55,565 nt of DNA from Oscillospiraceae bacterium (GTDB lineage Bacteria > Bacillota > Clostridia > Oscillospirales > Acutalibacteraceae). The notes under the pieces were generated by a model that was not told where the DNA came from, searched no databases, and saw only the letters and a program-made list of their open reading frames with translations. Of the stretch, positions 25,271-33,305 are shown piece after piece. The number at the start of each line of letters is the position of its first letter. The stretch's first letter is position 1. The stretch is from the NCBI GenBank assembly GCA_009779995.1, contig WRDW01000008.1, positions 1-55,565 on the forward strand. Direction: 5' to 3'. Position numbers and translations under genes: made by a program.

Positions 25271-25445
25271 AGCGGTCAGTCGCTCCGCGATACTCCCTCA
25301 CCGCTGCGGCGGAGCTCCCTCACGAGGGAGCCAGGGGTTTGTTACCGATAATTCACAGGAACTCGCGGAAACGATTCCCCGGCTCCCTCGTGAGGGAGCT
25401 CCGCCCGCAGGCGGTGAGGGAGCATCCGCGGAGCGGCTGACCGCT
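25271..25445. repeat. 175-bp MITE-like hairpin element
   Basis: Terminal inverted repeats start AGCGGTCAG and end CTGACCGCT. The arms are about 65 bp and nearly perfect complements, each containing the smaller palindrome CTCCCTCACGAGGGAG, with a central spacer of about 45 bp. No coding capacity. It lies in the divergent/tail gap between the FAD oxidoreductase and the isomerase operon. Confidence 0.85.
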
Positions 25446-25469
25446 ATGCTTTTTCAGAGCAGAATAGTC

Positions 25470-26222
25470 TCACAGCCCCAAAAACTTCAGGCTGTTCTCC
25501 AGGGATTTGTAGGGGTCGCGGGAGTAGTCCAGCTCGATTACGGCGTCTTCCACGCCTATGTCCTCGGCGCATTGGAGGATGGCCGTGAAATCCAGCGTCC
25601 CGGCGCCGATGGAGCGCATATTGAAGGGGGCTATGCCCTTCTTGTAGTCCTTCAGGTGCATCACTTTGCTGCGCCCGCGCAGCTTCTCCATCTCGCGCAC
25701 GGGGTCGTAGCCGCCGACTTTGATCCAGTAGACGTCCGGGGTGAAGTGCACGCCGGGGCCGGTGTTCTCCAGCAGGTAGTCGAAGTGCGTCTGGCCGTTG
25801 ACGCTCTTGAACTCGTAGGAGTGGTTGTGATAGGTGACGGTCATGTTGTATTTTTGCAGTTTTTCGGCGGTCTCGTTCAAAAACTGCGCGAAGGCCTTGG
25901 TTCCCTCCATGCCCTTTTTTCGCATGTAGCTGCCCGGCATCATGCCTATGCCGATGGCGGTGCACTCAAAAGTCAAAAACTCCTCGGCCAGGCGATCCAG
26001 GTCATTTTTGATGCGGTCCACCGGGGCGTGGACGGTGCACACGGGCAGCTCGTATTTTTTGGAAAGATCGCGGATAAATTCCGGCGGTGTGCTGGGGATG
26101 GGCAGGGCCTGGACGCACTGCGCGCCCATAGCGCGGCTGCGCCGGAAGGCCTCCTCCATGGCCTCGGGGGTTTTCACCAGGGAGCGCAGGGTATACATCT
26201 GTACGCCGATCCGTATGCTCAT
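25470..26222 (-). CDS. Sugar phosphate isomerase/epimerase (AP-endonuclease-2 TIM barrel)
   Basis: 250 residues, last gene of a three-gene operon. The barrel pattern of xylose isomerase-like/IolE/HPr-type proteins is clear: IGVQMYTLRSLV at the N terminus, then VTYHNHSYEF (metal His and Glu region), HFTPDVYWIKVGG, VMHLKDYKKG and AVIELDYSRDPYKSLENSL. These are metal-dependent keto/aldo interconversions of inositols or sugars. The start overlaps the upstream stop by 4 bp (ATGA), with AAGGAG upstream, so translation is coupled. Confidence 0.9.
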   Translation of the reverse strand: MSIRIGVQMYTLRSLVKTPEAMEEAFRRSRAMGAQCVQALPIPSTPPEFIRDLSKKYELPVCTVHAPVDRIKNDLDRLAEEFLTFECTAIGIGMMPGSYMRKKGMEGTKAFAQFLNETAEKLQKYNMTVTYHNHSYEFKSVNGQTHFDYLLENTGPGVHFTPDVYWIKVGGYDPVREMEKLRGRSKVMHLKDYKKGIAPFNMRSIGAGTLDFTAILQCAEDIGVEDAVIELDYSRDPYKSLENSLKFLGL

Positions 26223-27382
26223 ACTTGTATCTCCTTCTGTGTTTCATAGGCGATGCGCTTGTTCAATTCGTCCAAATAGAGGTTCTCGTCCACGGGCAGG
26301 GCGACCTCTCTATCCAGCCAGGCGGAGAGATACACCCCGTTGGAGAGCGTCAGGCCGCGTATGCCGTCGATGCCCGGCGCGATGAGGGTCTCTCCATGCA
26401 GCACGGCCCGGGAAAAGTTGCGGATGATCAGGGTGTGCTGGCCCACCAGCCCCAGCCGGTAGGCGGCGATGAAGGGGCCCGTGCTCTTTTTGCGCGTGCT
26501 CTTGGGGATGCGGGGCATGAACTTGGTGTTCACCTTGTTGAACTGCGTCTCGCTCGTCTGCAGCTTGTGGACTGTCATTTTTTCTGTCACGAAGCCCGCC
26601 TCAATGACGATCTGGCCGCCGTCGCAGGAGAGCTCCAGGCGGTTGGTGCCGGGGAAATCGTGGGTGGAGGTGACGAAGACCCCGCTGGCCCCGTTCTCGT
26701 ACTGCGTGTAGAAGGTGACGTCGTTCTCCACGGCGATGTCCCGGTTCACGCCCACCTTCGCCCAGCCGCGCACGGACTTGGGCATACCGCCCAGCCACTG
26801 GAAGAGGTCGAGCTGGTGCGGGCACTGGTTGGTGAGCACGCCGCCGCCCTCCCCCGCCCAGGTGCCGCGCCAGCCCCCCTGGTCGTAGTAGGCCTGGGGG
26901 CGGTACCAGTTGGTGATGACCCAGTTGATGCGCTTGAGAGCGCCCATCTCCCCGCTCTCGATGAGGCGCTTGGCCTCGATGTAGAGGGGATTGGTCCGCT
27001 GGTTGTACATGATGCCGAAGGTCAATTCCGGGTGGGCGGCGGCGCACTCGTTCATCTCCCGCACGGCCTTGGTGTAGACCCCCGCGGGCTTATCGATGAG
27101 CACGTGCTTGCCCTGCGCCATGGCCGCGATGGCTATTTCCGGGTGGAAGTAGTGCGGCGTGACCACCATCACCGCGTCTATGTCCCCGGAGGCGATGAGC
27201 TCTTTGTAGTTCTCGTAAATTTTGACATTCTTGAGGTTCTTCTTCGCCCAGGCGCGCCGCTCGGGGCTGATGTCGCACACGGCGGCTAGCGCGGCGTTTT
27301 TGTCCTGCCCCTTGCGCAGCCGCATGGCGTAGCCGGAACCCTGCTTGCCTATGCCGACGATGCCGTAACGTAGCTTAGCCAT
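26219..27382 (-). CDS. Gfo/Idh/MocA family NAD(P)-dependent dehydrogenase
   Basis: 387 residues. NAD-binding YGIVGIGKQGSGYAMRL at the N terminus, the conserved DKPAG (catalytic-site Lys of the EKP motif) near residue 98, and the C-terminal alpha/beta domain with QCPHQLDLFQWLGG (H-x-x-D/L substrate region). Oxidises a sugar or inositol hydroxyl. Overlaps the isomerase genes on both sides (8 bp upstream, 4 bp downstream), indicating a single operon for a cyclitol or sugar. GGAGG precedes the ATG at 27382. Confidence 0.93.
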   Translation of the reverse strand: MAKLRYGIVGIGKQGSGYAMRLRKGQDKNAALAAVCDISPERRAWAKKNLKNVKIYENYKELIASGDIDAVMVVTPHYFHPEIAIAAMAQGKHVLIDKPAGVYTKAVREMNECAAAHPELTFGIMYNQRTNPLYIEAKRLIESGEMGALKRINWVITNWYRPQAYYDQGGWRGTWAGEGGGVLTNQCPHQLDLFQWLGGMPKSVRGWAKVGVNRDIAVENDVTFYTQYENGASGVFVTSTHDFPGTNRLELSCDGGQIVIEAGFVTEKMTVHKLQTSETQFNKVNTKFMPRIPKSTRKKSTGPFIAAYRLGLVGQHTLIIRNFSRAVLHGETLIAPGIDGIRGLTLSNGVYLSAWLDREVALPVDENLYLDELNKRIAYETQKEIQV

Positions 27383-28319
27383 AGTGTCCTCCTTCATTGC
27401 TTCCCGAAGGGAAGGAATTTATTTCATCAAGCATCTTAATCAGGTTCTCGTGCTGCCAGCGCATGACGTCCTCCCGGGTGACATTGCTGAAGAACGAGAG
27501 GCCCCGGCTCTCGTCTACCTCCCGGCAGGCCCGGGCCGCCTTGGCATTTATGAAGGGGAGCAATCTTAGCGGCCTGCGCAGCAGGGCGTACTTCGCCGTG
27601 TGGGGCTCCAGGGCGAGGAAGCCGTCGTAGCCCCTCGCCTGCAAATCTGCCAGGATGTCGCGCACGCGGCCCTGCCCCTGCCCCAGGGGGACCTCAAAGC
27701 CGTCCTGGCAGTCCTTCATATGATAGTAAACTGTTGCGTCCCGGGTGAGCAGGTAGGCCTCCCAGGGGTCTTCGCCCACCTGCAGGTAGTTCGAGGCGTC
27801 GTGGCACAGGGCGAACTGGGGGCTCGCCAGGGCCTGGTGCAGCCGCAGGGCCCGCGCCGCCGTATCGCCGAAGATTTTCTTCTCGTTCTCGTGGATGAGC
27901 GTGACGTCATGCCCTTCCACTGCTTTGAGAAATCCCTGTAATTTTTCGATCACCCGGGGAAATACCCCTTTTTCGTCAAAGCCGGGGGGCATATAGAACG
28001 AGAACATGCGTATGAAACGGCAGCCCGCCGCCTCGGCGATTTCCGCCAGGTTCGCCAGCTTTTGCAGCTGCGACTGATAGGCCTCGTCATCCTCCAGGGG
28101 GATTTTGCCTATGCCGGAGCCGATGGACGAGAGCTTCACCCCGGCGGCCTCCAGCCTGGGCTTGAGAGTTTTGTTGAACTCTTCCAGCGTGAAGTCTGTT
28201 ATGTTCTTGCCGTCCACCAAGCGCGGGCAGAGAAAGCGCACGCCCAGGGCGTCCATCAGGGCCAGCTGCCCCGCCAGGCGCGTGGTGGCCTCGTCGAAGA
28301 AGCCGGAGATGTGAAACAT
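27375..28319 (-). CDS. Sugar phosphate isomerase/epimerase (IolE/IolI-like)
   Basis: 314 residues, first gene of the operon. AP-endonuclease-2-type barrel with LIHENEKKIFG (metal Glu region), CHDASNYLQVGEDPWEAY, YYHMKDCQ and DGFLALEPH. Likely acts on the same pathway as the dehydrogenase behind it. Promoter at 28344-28372; AGGTGAC precedes the ATG. Confidence 0.88.
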   Translation of the reverse strand: MFHISGFFDEATTRLAGQLALMDALGVRFLCPRLVDGKNITDFTLEEFNKTLKPRLEAAGVKLSSIGSGIGKIPLEDDEAYQSQLQKLANLAEIAEAAGCRFIRMFSFYMPPGFDEKGVFPRVIEKLQGFLKAVEGHDVTLIHENEKKIFGDTAARALRLHQALASPQFALCHDASNYLQVGEDPWEAYLLTRDATVYYHMKDCQDGFEVPLGQGQGRVRDILADLQARGYDGFLALEPHTAKYALLRRPLRLLPFINAKAARACREVDESRGLSFFSNVTREDVMRWQHENLIKMLDEINSFPSGSNEGGHYG

Positions 28320-28343
28320 GGTGTCACCTGCCTTTCTTTCTCA

Positions 28344-28372
28344 ATTATACAGCAGGGCGGGGGGAAATGCAA
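28344..28372 (-). promoter_or_regulatory. Promoter of the isomerase-dehydrogenase-isomerase operon (TTGCAT-17-TATAAT)
   Basis: Minus strand: -35 TTGCAT (28367-28372), -10 TATAAT (28344-28349), 17-bp spacer, about 25 bp before the first start codon. Confidence 0.85.
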
Positions 28373-28427
28373 GGGGGAAATCAGAAAATGCGCACCCGCA
28401 AAAGCAGGCGCGCATATCAACCAAGCC

Positions 28428-28595
28428 TCATAGTCTAGCCACAGTCATTGTGCTCACGCTGATAGGCGTGTCTTTTAGCAGCGAGAACATTTCATATGGT
28501 GCATCCAGATCGTATTCCATGTCGGCATCGGCTTCTTCTCGCGCTTCATCAATGGATATGAACCTGTAAAACTCAAGATACCTATGATCCTCCAT
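28428..28595 (-). CDS. Small acidic protein next to the SDH-type protease
   Basis: 55 residues, rich in Asp/Glu (IDEAREEADADMEYDLDAPY), begins MEDHRYLEFYRF. AAGGAGG lies 8 nt upstream, and the start is only 3 bp past the protease stop codon, so the two are cotranscribed. No recognised family. Lower GC than neighbours. It could be a regulator or substrate-like partner of the protease; that is a guess from linkage. Confidence 0.7.
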   Translation of the reverse strand: MEDHRYLEFYRFISIDEAREEADADMEYDLDAPYEMFSLLKDTPISVSTMTVARL

Positions 28596-28598
28596 GGG

Positions 28599-29582
28599 TC
28601 ATTCCTCCTTCGGCTCAAGATTCTGTGTTTGTTTTCGTACGGGGGACATTTGCGTAGGCGGGTTCGGTCTGTTAGCGTTAAATATGATTCGGGTATCGCT
28701 GTGGTTTTCGATAATTTTAACTGCCTGGCTATTCAAAAACGAAAGCATGAACGCATGATGAACACTCAAGACCGCGTCCTGAAAGTCATTGTCATCCTCC
28801 AATTTCTCGATACGAAGCCCAATTCTTTCGCACTCAGTAATTCCAATGTGCCTGGCATGTGCTTTTGTTTTGCTGTGATCTGAAAGATAATCTACTATGG
28901 CAGCTGCTGCTTTCGAGCAATCTGTACGCTCTGACAGCATATTGTTGGACAACCATTTTTGTGCAAGATCCCTAGACCAGTCAATGGCTTTTTCGCAACT
29001 ACCGAGAAAAGTCGGGTGATATTTTTCAAGTATCACTCTCCATACCGGCATACATTTGGGATTTTTTCCGACCTCCTCAACCGCTCTCTCAAATTCTTCG
29101 AGAACCCCTGACGCCGGAAGGCCGTTTAGCTGTGGATCAATCGGTCCCAGACTGGATTGCTTTCCCATCACAATGCTTTTGCACGCACAAGCAATCATAG
29201 TTCCTGCGGACATAGATATTTGGGGGATGATCGCTCTTATATCTTTCCCAAACATCATATGGAGATACTCTACCAAAGATTCCGTTGCCGCAAGATCGCC
29301 TCCCGGTGTATGCAGGATTAAATCAAGTCCTATGCTTCTGTCCATCTTGTTAATTACCGTCATAAAACCGTTTTTATCCATATCGGTAATGTTGGTCTCG
29401 CGTACTGCCGGTTGTGTAAGAAATCCAGAGTAATAAGCTATGATATTTCTCCCTGTAATATTATGCAAAAGGTTGATGTATTTTTGCCTCGTCACATCAT
29501 ACGCATCGCCCCTATTGTTGGCCACTAATGCGCGCGCCTCATTAAAAATCTCGTTGAAGTTTGGCAATAGAATGCACCTCAT
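28599..29582 (-). CDS. SDH (ClpP-fold) family serine protease
   Basis: 327 residues from an ATG at 29582. The core matches the SDH/SppA-like ClpP fold: LILHTPGGDLAATESLVEYL (oxyanion Gly-Gly at 94-95), then SMSAGTMIACACKSIVMG with the candidate nucleophile S125, and SSLGPIDPQLNG. The first 30 residues and a 100-residue C-terminal helical part are family extensions. Cytoplasmic, no signal peptide or TM. The window is AT-rich here, suggesting acquisition. Start set by the promoter at 29609-29637; a GTG 12 codons earlier lies upstream of the predicted transcription start. Confidence 0.82.
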   Translation of the reverse strand: MRCILLPNFNEIFNEARALVANNRGDAYDVTRQKYINLLHNITGRNIIAYYSGFLTQPAVRETNITDMDKNGFMTVINKMDRSIGLDLILHTPGGDLAATESLVEYLHMMFGKDIRAIIPQISMSAGTMIACACKSIVMGKQSSLGPIDPQLNGLPASGVLEEFERAVEEVGKNPKCMPVWRVILEKYHPTFLGSCEKAIDWSRDLAQKWLSNNMLSERTDCSKAAAAIVDYLSDHSKTKAHARHIGITECERIGLRIEKLEDDNDFQDAVLSVHHAFMLSFLNSQAVKIIENHSDTRIIFNANRPNPPTQMSPVRKQTQNLEPKEE

Positions 29583-29608
29583 ATTCCTAAATATCCAGTA
29601 CGATTTGT

Positions 29609-29637
29609 ATTGTACCACAAAACAAAATGAAAATCAA
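29609..29637 (-). promoter_or_regulatory. Protease gene promoter (TTGATT-17-TACAAT)
   Basis: Minus strand: -35 TTGATT (29632-29637), -10 TACAAT (29609-29614), 17-bp spacer; predicted start about 29602, 20 nt before the ATG. Confidence 0.7.
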
Positions 29638-29716
29638 GCGCTAGATTTGTTCTTTCTACAGGTAAAAAGACGTATATATTGTGTTTGATTCGCTTGCACT
29701 CTCTCTGTGGAACTCG

Positions 29717-30907
29717 TCACCCGAACACTCCACAGTCAATCGCCCCGGCGATGGCCCGGCCGCCCGCGCCGTTGGGGTGCAGCTTGTCCCCGCCCACGAA
29801 GGCGGGGGGGGGGCAGCCGGGGTTCTCGGGGGAGGCGAAGGGCGTGCTGATGTCGCATTTATGGTCAAACGCGCCGCTGCTTTCGAACAGCTCGTTGAGC
29901 TGCGTGCGCAGGGCATTCTTTTCCGGGGTGGCATCCGCCGCCAGTCCCACGGGGACGAAGTTCAGCCCGACGACGCGCAGCCCGCGTTCGCGCATCATCG
30001 CGGCGAGGGCCTCCGCGCCGCCCATAATCTCTTCCGCCGTGGCGAACTCGCTCTTGCAGGCGGAGATGGTCCCCGGCTGGAAGAGATCGTTGATGCCCAG
30101 GCTGAGGATCACGTGGGAGACGCCCTCGTAGGCGAAGACGTCGTCGTGCACGCGCTCCAGGCCCTTGACGCCGTAGTAGCCGCGCAGGGGGAAGCGCCCG
30201 CTGGTGCCGCGCAATATCCGGTTGCCGCCTATGGCCTTGTTGATCACAGAGTAGCGCCCCGGGTACAGCGCGCGGATTTTCTCCTCGAAAGGCTTTGTCC
30301 AGAAGCCCTGCTGCGTGAGGGAATCCCCGAAGCACTGTATGGAGGCGGCACCCTCCGTATTGAGCAGCTCCACGGCCTGGAACAGGGGGATGGGGAAGGG
30401 CTGCGTCAGCCCGAGCAGCTTGTTGACTTGGGGCAGGAGGAAATCCCGCACACGCCTTCGATGCCGTATGGCGGGCGCGCCGCAGACGTCGCCCCTCGCG
30501 CAGAGCAGCCTGGCGTTATCCAGGCAGTTGCCGCTTTGCAGCCTGCCCTTTTCGATATACAGGCTCACGCAGACATGCGCCCCCGCCGGGACGGCGAAGG
30601 CCGCCTCGTCTGAGATGGCCGACCCGCCGGGCGGCAGGGTCAGCCCTGGTTTGCCCTTGAAGGTGAGCGGCCGTATGCTGTGCGTATCGGCGATGACGCC
30701 GTTCGCGTCGCACAGCGCGATGTTCGCGCGGCCCACGGCGACGGCATACGCCGAGTGCCGGTTGCCGAGGCGTATCCTGGCCCCCTCGCCCGAAATGGCC
30801 GTGTTGAACACCAGCCGCAGCGTGCGCTTCGCCGAAAAAAACGACATCATGGAAAGGCGCGCGTGCGCCATGCCCCAGGCCTCGACCCAGGTTGGTTGTG
30901 TCTCCAT
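29717..30907 (-). CDS. SGNH/GDSL hydrolase with N-terminal beta domain
   Basis: 396 residues. Residues 1-170 look like a beta-sandwich (RLVFNTAISGEGARIRLGN; ISDEAAFAVPAGAHVCVSLY). The SGNH domain follows: CFGDSLTQQG (Ser), KAIGGNRIL, SLGINDLFQPG, and DKLHPNGAG (Asp/His). This two-domain layout is seen in clostridial carbohydrate or acyl esterases, probably intracellular as no signal peptide is visible. Start at 30907 with GAGGGAG upstream. Confidence 0.87.
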   Translation of the reverse strand: METQPTWVEAWGMAHARLSMMSFFSAKRTLRLVFNTAISGEGARIRLGNRHSAYAVAVGRANIALCDANGVIADTHSIRPLTFKGKPGLTLPPGGSAISDEAAFAVPAGAHVCVSLYIEKGRLQSGNCLDNARLLCARGDVCGAPAIRHRRRVRDFLLPQVNKLLGLTQPFPIPLFQAVELLNTEGAASIQCFGDSLTQQGFWTKPFEEKIRALYPGRYSVINKAIGGNRILRGTSGRFPLRGYYGVKGLERVHDDVFAYEGVSHVILSLGINDLFQPGTISACKSEFATAEEIMGGAEALAAMMRERGLRVVGLNFVPVGLAADATPEKNALRTQLNELFESSGAFDHKCDISTPFASPENPGCPPPAFVGGDKLHPNGAGGRAIAGAIDCGVFG

Positions 30908-31000
30908 GGCAGTCAACTCCCTCTTTGATAAATCGCCCACGGAGCGGCCAATCGACCGTGCCGCAAGCGATGGAAGCATTCATTCCTGTGGAAAATTTCA

Positions 31001-31285
31001 TCAGGCCGCACGTTTTGCCTGCTGCCGGTAAGCGCGCTGCAGAAAAGCTTCTCCCGCTTCTTTCCCCTTGTCTCCAATGGAGCCGGTCCTGGAATTCATA
31101 TATGACAGCAGAAGGCACTTCGTCTCCGCTTCTTTGTTTCTCTTGGCAAACGAAGTCGCGATATGAGTCAATTCATTGCTGGATAGACGGGCAGCCGCAA
31201 CGGATTCCTTGTTCCAGCAGGCCAGAATGCCATAGCATACCTCGAACAATTCCTTGAGGGTCAGCGCTTCGAAAACCTCGAACAT
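31001..31285 (-). CDS. Hypothetical protein
   Basis: 94 residues, helical, no TM. Begins MFEVFEALTLKELFEVCYG and has a Lys/Arg-rich C terminus. AAGGAG lies upstream. It follows the 154-residue gene by 10 bp on the same strand, so both form a small operon from the promoter at 31785-31813. Family not recognised. Confidence 0.65.
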   Translation of the reverse strand: MFEVFEALTLKELFEVCYGILACWNKESVAAARLSSNELTHIATSFAKRNKEAETKCLLLSYMNSRTGSIGDKGKEAGEAFLQRAYRQQAKRAA

Positions 31286-31295
31286 ACTTTTCTCC

Positions 31296-31760
31296 TTATA
31301 AAGCGATAATGTCGAACTGGGTTGTCTTCAATGCTTCAATGCGATATTCTTTGGCAAAGTAAGTTGCCTTTTTCATGGCCGGGACTGTAATTAGATTTTC
31401 AACAACGGTTTTGTCTATCACGTATATGACGGGGCGGAAAAAAGACAAAGCAGCGCTATTAATAATATATGTAAGTTCATTCCGTATATCGTCATTAATT
31501 TTTCCGGCGTCAAATTTTGTCTGAACGCCAAGCAGGAGGCCTGTTCTGTTCTGATCTATTCTTCCGCTGTGCAAGTCATTGCCCTCTACATCTTTTAATA
31601 AAGACGCGCATATTTCCTTTGGATTTGCCGAGGGGGGATTGTTGGGTTCGTCGTACCTTGGCGCGCACCACACAAAATGCGTGCCCGCATAATAATCTTC
31701 ATTGATCTTGTAGGCCAAAAATGTGTTCACAGAATATAAAAATTTTTCAGAATGCCCCAA
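31296..31760 (-). CDS. Hypothetical protein, AT-rich gene
   Basis: 154 residues starting at a TTG codon with GGAGGG about 9 nt upstream. Contains FLAYKINEDYYAGTHFVWCA near the N terminus and FRPVIYVIDK in the middle; no TM, no known motif. First gene of a two-gene operon. Lower GC and different codon use than the flanking SGNH hydrolase genes, which suggests recent gain. Function unknown. Confidence 0.65.
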   Translation of the reverse strand: MGHSEKFLYSVNTFLAYKINEDYYAGTHFVWCAPRYDEPNNPPSANPKEICASLLKDVEGNDLHSGRIDQNRTGLLLGVQTKFDAGKINDDIRNELTYIINSAALSFFRPVIYVIDKTVVENLITVPAMKKATYFAKEYRIEALKTTQFDIIAL

Positions 31761-31784
31761 TGTGCGATCCCTCCTCCCACTACT

Positions 31785-31813
31785 ATTCTAGCATATCGCT
31801 GAACAAATTGCAA
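31785..31813 (-). promoter_or_regulatory. Promoter of the two orphan genes (TTGCAA-17-TAGAAT)
   Basis: Minus strand: -35 TTGCAA (31808-31813), -10 TAGAAT (31785-31790), 17-bp spacer. Confidence 0.7.
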
Positions 31814-31838
31814 GCGTTTCATGGAAATTAATAGGAAT

Positions 31839-32543
31839 TTAGTGGATTTGTGTCGAAGTCAGCGCTTTGTATATCTCCTGCGCGATGACGCCGCAGCCCG
31901 CCTCGTCCGGGTGGACGCCGTCCGGGAAAAGCTCCGGGCGCGCCGCTGTGGCGGAATGGATGTCGATGACCCGCGCGCCAGTCTGCGCCGCGACACTGCG
32001 CACGAGAGGGCACACCTCGTCGCGGACAATCGCCGGGTTGATCTCAAACTTGTTCTCAAAGCACGCGGGGGGCTGCAGCAAATAGACCTCCGGTTCGTTG
32101 GGCAGCGCCATGTAGCCCTCCGCCAGGCGCGCCAGGTCGGCCTCATAGGCTATCGCATTCCAGTTGTAGGGCTTGGAGTCGTTCGTCCCCAGCATGATCA
32201 GCACGATGTCCGGCGCGGCCTGCATCGAATGCCTGTAGCGCCTGGTGTTCACGTAGGGCCTGTCCCCCGAGGAGAGCGCCGTGCGCCCGCTCACCCCGCA
32301 ATTGAGCACCTGGTACTCTTCCCCGAGCAGCGCCCGCAGCTGTGCCGGGTAGGCGTCCTGCTCTTTGTCCTTCACCCCGGAGCCGAAGGTGATGCTGTCC
32401 CCCACGCAGGCCACGAGTATGCCCCCCTCGGCCGCCTTCGGCGGCAGGGGGTCGGAGGCCAGCGAATAGGAAACAACGCCCGCGATGGCAAGGATTGCCA
32501 GGCCGCCGAGGACGATCAGCGCCGGTTTTAGATTCTTGTTCAT
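31839..32543 (-). CDS. Membrane-anchored SGNH/GDSL hydrolase
   Basis: 234 residues. N-terminal TM/signal anchor (ALIVLGGLAILAIAGVVSYS), then ACVGDSITFGSGV (Ser), GVSGRTAL, MLGTNDSKPYNWNA and FPDGVHPDEAG (Asp/His). TAP/lysophospholipase L1-like, probably acting outside the membrane. Lies 11 bp after a small gene that overlaps hisI, so it may be cotranscribed with hisG-hisI. Confidence 0.88.
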   Translation of the reverse strand: MNKNLKPALIVLGGLAILAIAGVVSYSLASDPLPPKAAEGGILVACVGDSITFGSGVKDKEQDAYPAQLRALLGEEYQVLNCGVSGRTALSSGDRPYVNTRRYRHSMQAAPDIVLIMLGTNDSKPYNWNAIAYEADLARLAEGYMALPNEPEVYLLQPPACFENKFEINPAIVRDEVCPLVRSVAAQTGARVIDIHSATAARPELFPDGVHPDEAGCGVIAQEIYKALTSTQIH

Positions 32544-32554
32544 GGACTGTGCTC

Positions 32555-32866
32555 CTACTCCACCTTCTCGGCGCCGCGGAAGCTGATCATGCCGAGGAAG
32601 GGCACATCCAGGGAGCCGCTGGCGCTGCCGTTTGCGAAGGTGGCGGTGAAGGGGATCAGGCTGCCCTGGAGCAGGCTGTGCTGGGCCACGCCCACGAGGG
32701 TGCCGCCCTCCGCCTTCAGCTGGCTGAAGCGGAAGTCGGGCTTTTTCCCGTTGGCCAGCTCGGCGGAAACCTCATAGGCCCCGTCCTTCTCGCCGACGAT
32801 GAGGTAGGCGATGCCGCTGTAAAAGCGGGTGTTCACGGTGAACTTCCATTTGCCGGGTTCTATCAT
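32555..32866 (-). CDS. Small conserved-looking beta-rich protein
   Basis: 103 residues, no TM or signal. Sequence alternates beta-strand patterns (KWKFTVNTRFYSGIAYLIVG; LVGVAQHSLLQGSLIPFTAT; SGSLDVPFLGMISFRG). Overlaps the hisI stop by 4 bp (ATGA), with GGAG upstream, so coupled to hisI. No family recognised; context suggests it belongs to the same transcript as hisG-hisI. Confidence 0.7.
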   Translation of the reverse strand: MIEPGKWKFTVNTRFYSGIAYLIVGEKDGAYEVSAELANGKKPDFRFSQLKAEGGTLVGVAQHSLLQGSLIPFTATFANGSASGSLDVPFLGMISFRGAEKVE

Positions 32867-33294
32867 GGTGCAAGCTCCAGTTCAAGCGTATCCAAATTCA
32901 GTTGCCTGTAATAGCAGTTGTTGGCTATGCCATTGATGCTCGTGTGGCATATCTTGCCCTTGTCCGGGGTCACTTGATAGACCAGGGAGTTCTGCTCGCA
33001 GTTGACATGGATCGAATGCAGCGAAAACGTGTTGCCGGATTCCTCGCCCTTGAACCACAGCTTGTTCCTGGAGGTGCTCCAGAGGATGAGCTTTCGCTTT
33101 TCGATTGTCGCGTTGAACGCCAGGGCGTTGGTATACGCGATGAGGATCACCTCGCCCGTGGCGGCGTCCTGCACCGCCACCGGGATGACCCCGCTGTCCG
33201 CCGGAAGGCGATCCAGCTTGGTGAAATCCAGCTTTAGAATATTTGTGCCCTCTATTGTACTGCTGTCGTAGGGCTTGTCCAGGTTGATGTCCAT
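32863..33294 (-). CDS. hisI: Phosphoribosyl-AMP cyclohydrolase-like protein with altered metal site
   Basis: 143 residues. Clear HisI layout: VIPVAVQDAATGEVILIAYT, WSTSRNKLWFKGEESG, then the metal/catalytic block and ICHT (C116, H117) plus a later Cys (C127). In the family the block is DCDxD; here it is NCEQN (N98-C99-E100-Q101-N102), so the three Asp ligands are Asn, Glu and Asn, while the Cys residues stay. Either a divergent active subgroup or a changed activity. Would open the purine ring of PR-AMP in histidine synthesis. Starts at 33294 with AAAGGAG, 11 bp after hisG. Confidence 0.82.
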   Translation of the reverse strand: MDINLDKPYDSSTIEGTNILKLDFTKLDRLPADSGVIPVAVQDAATGEVILIAYTNALAFNATIEKRKLILWSTSRNKLWFKGEESGNTFSLHSIHVNCEQNSLVYQVTPDKGKICHTSINGIANNCYYRQLNLDTLELELAP

Positions 33295-33305
33295 GGGTTT
33301 CTCCT

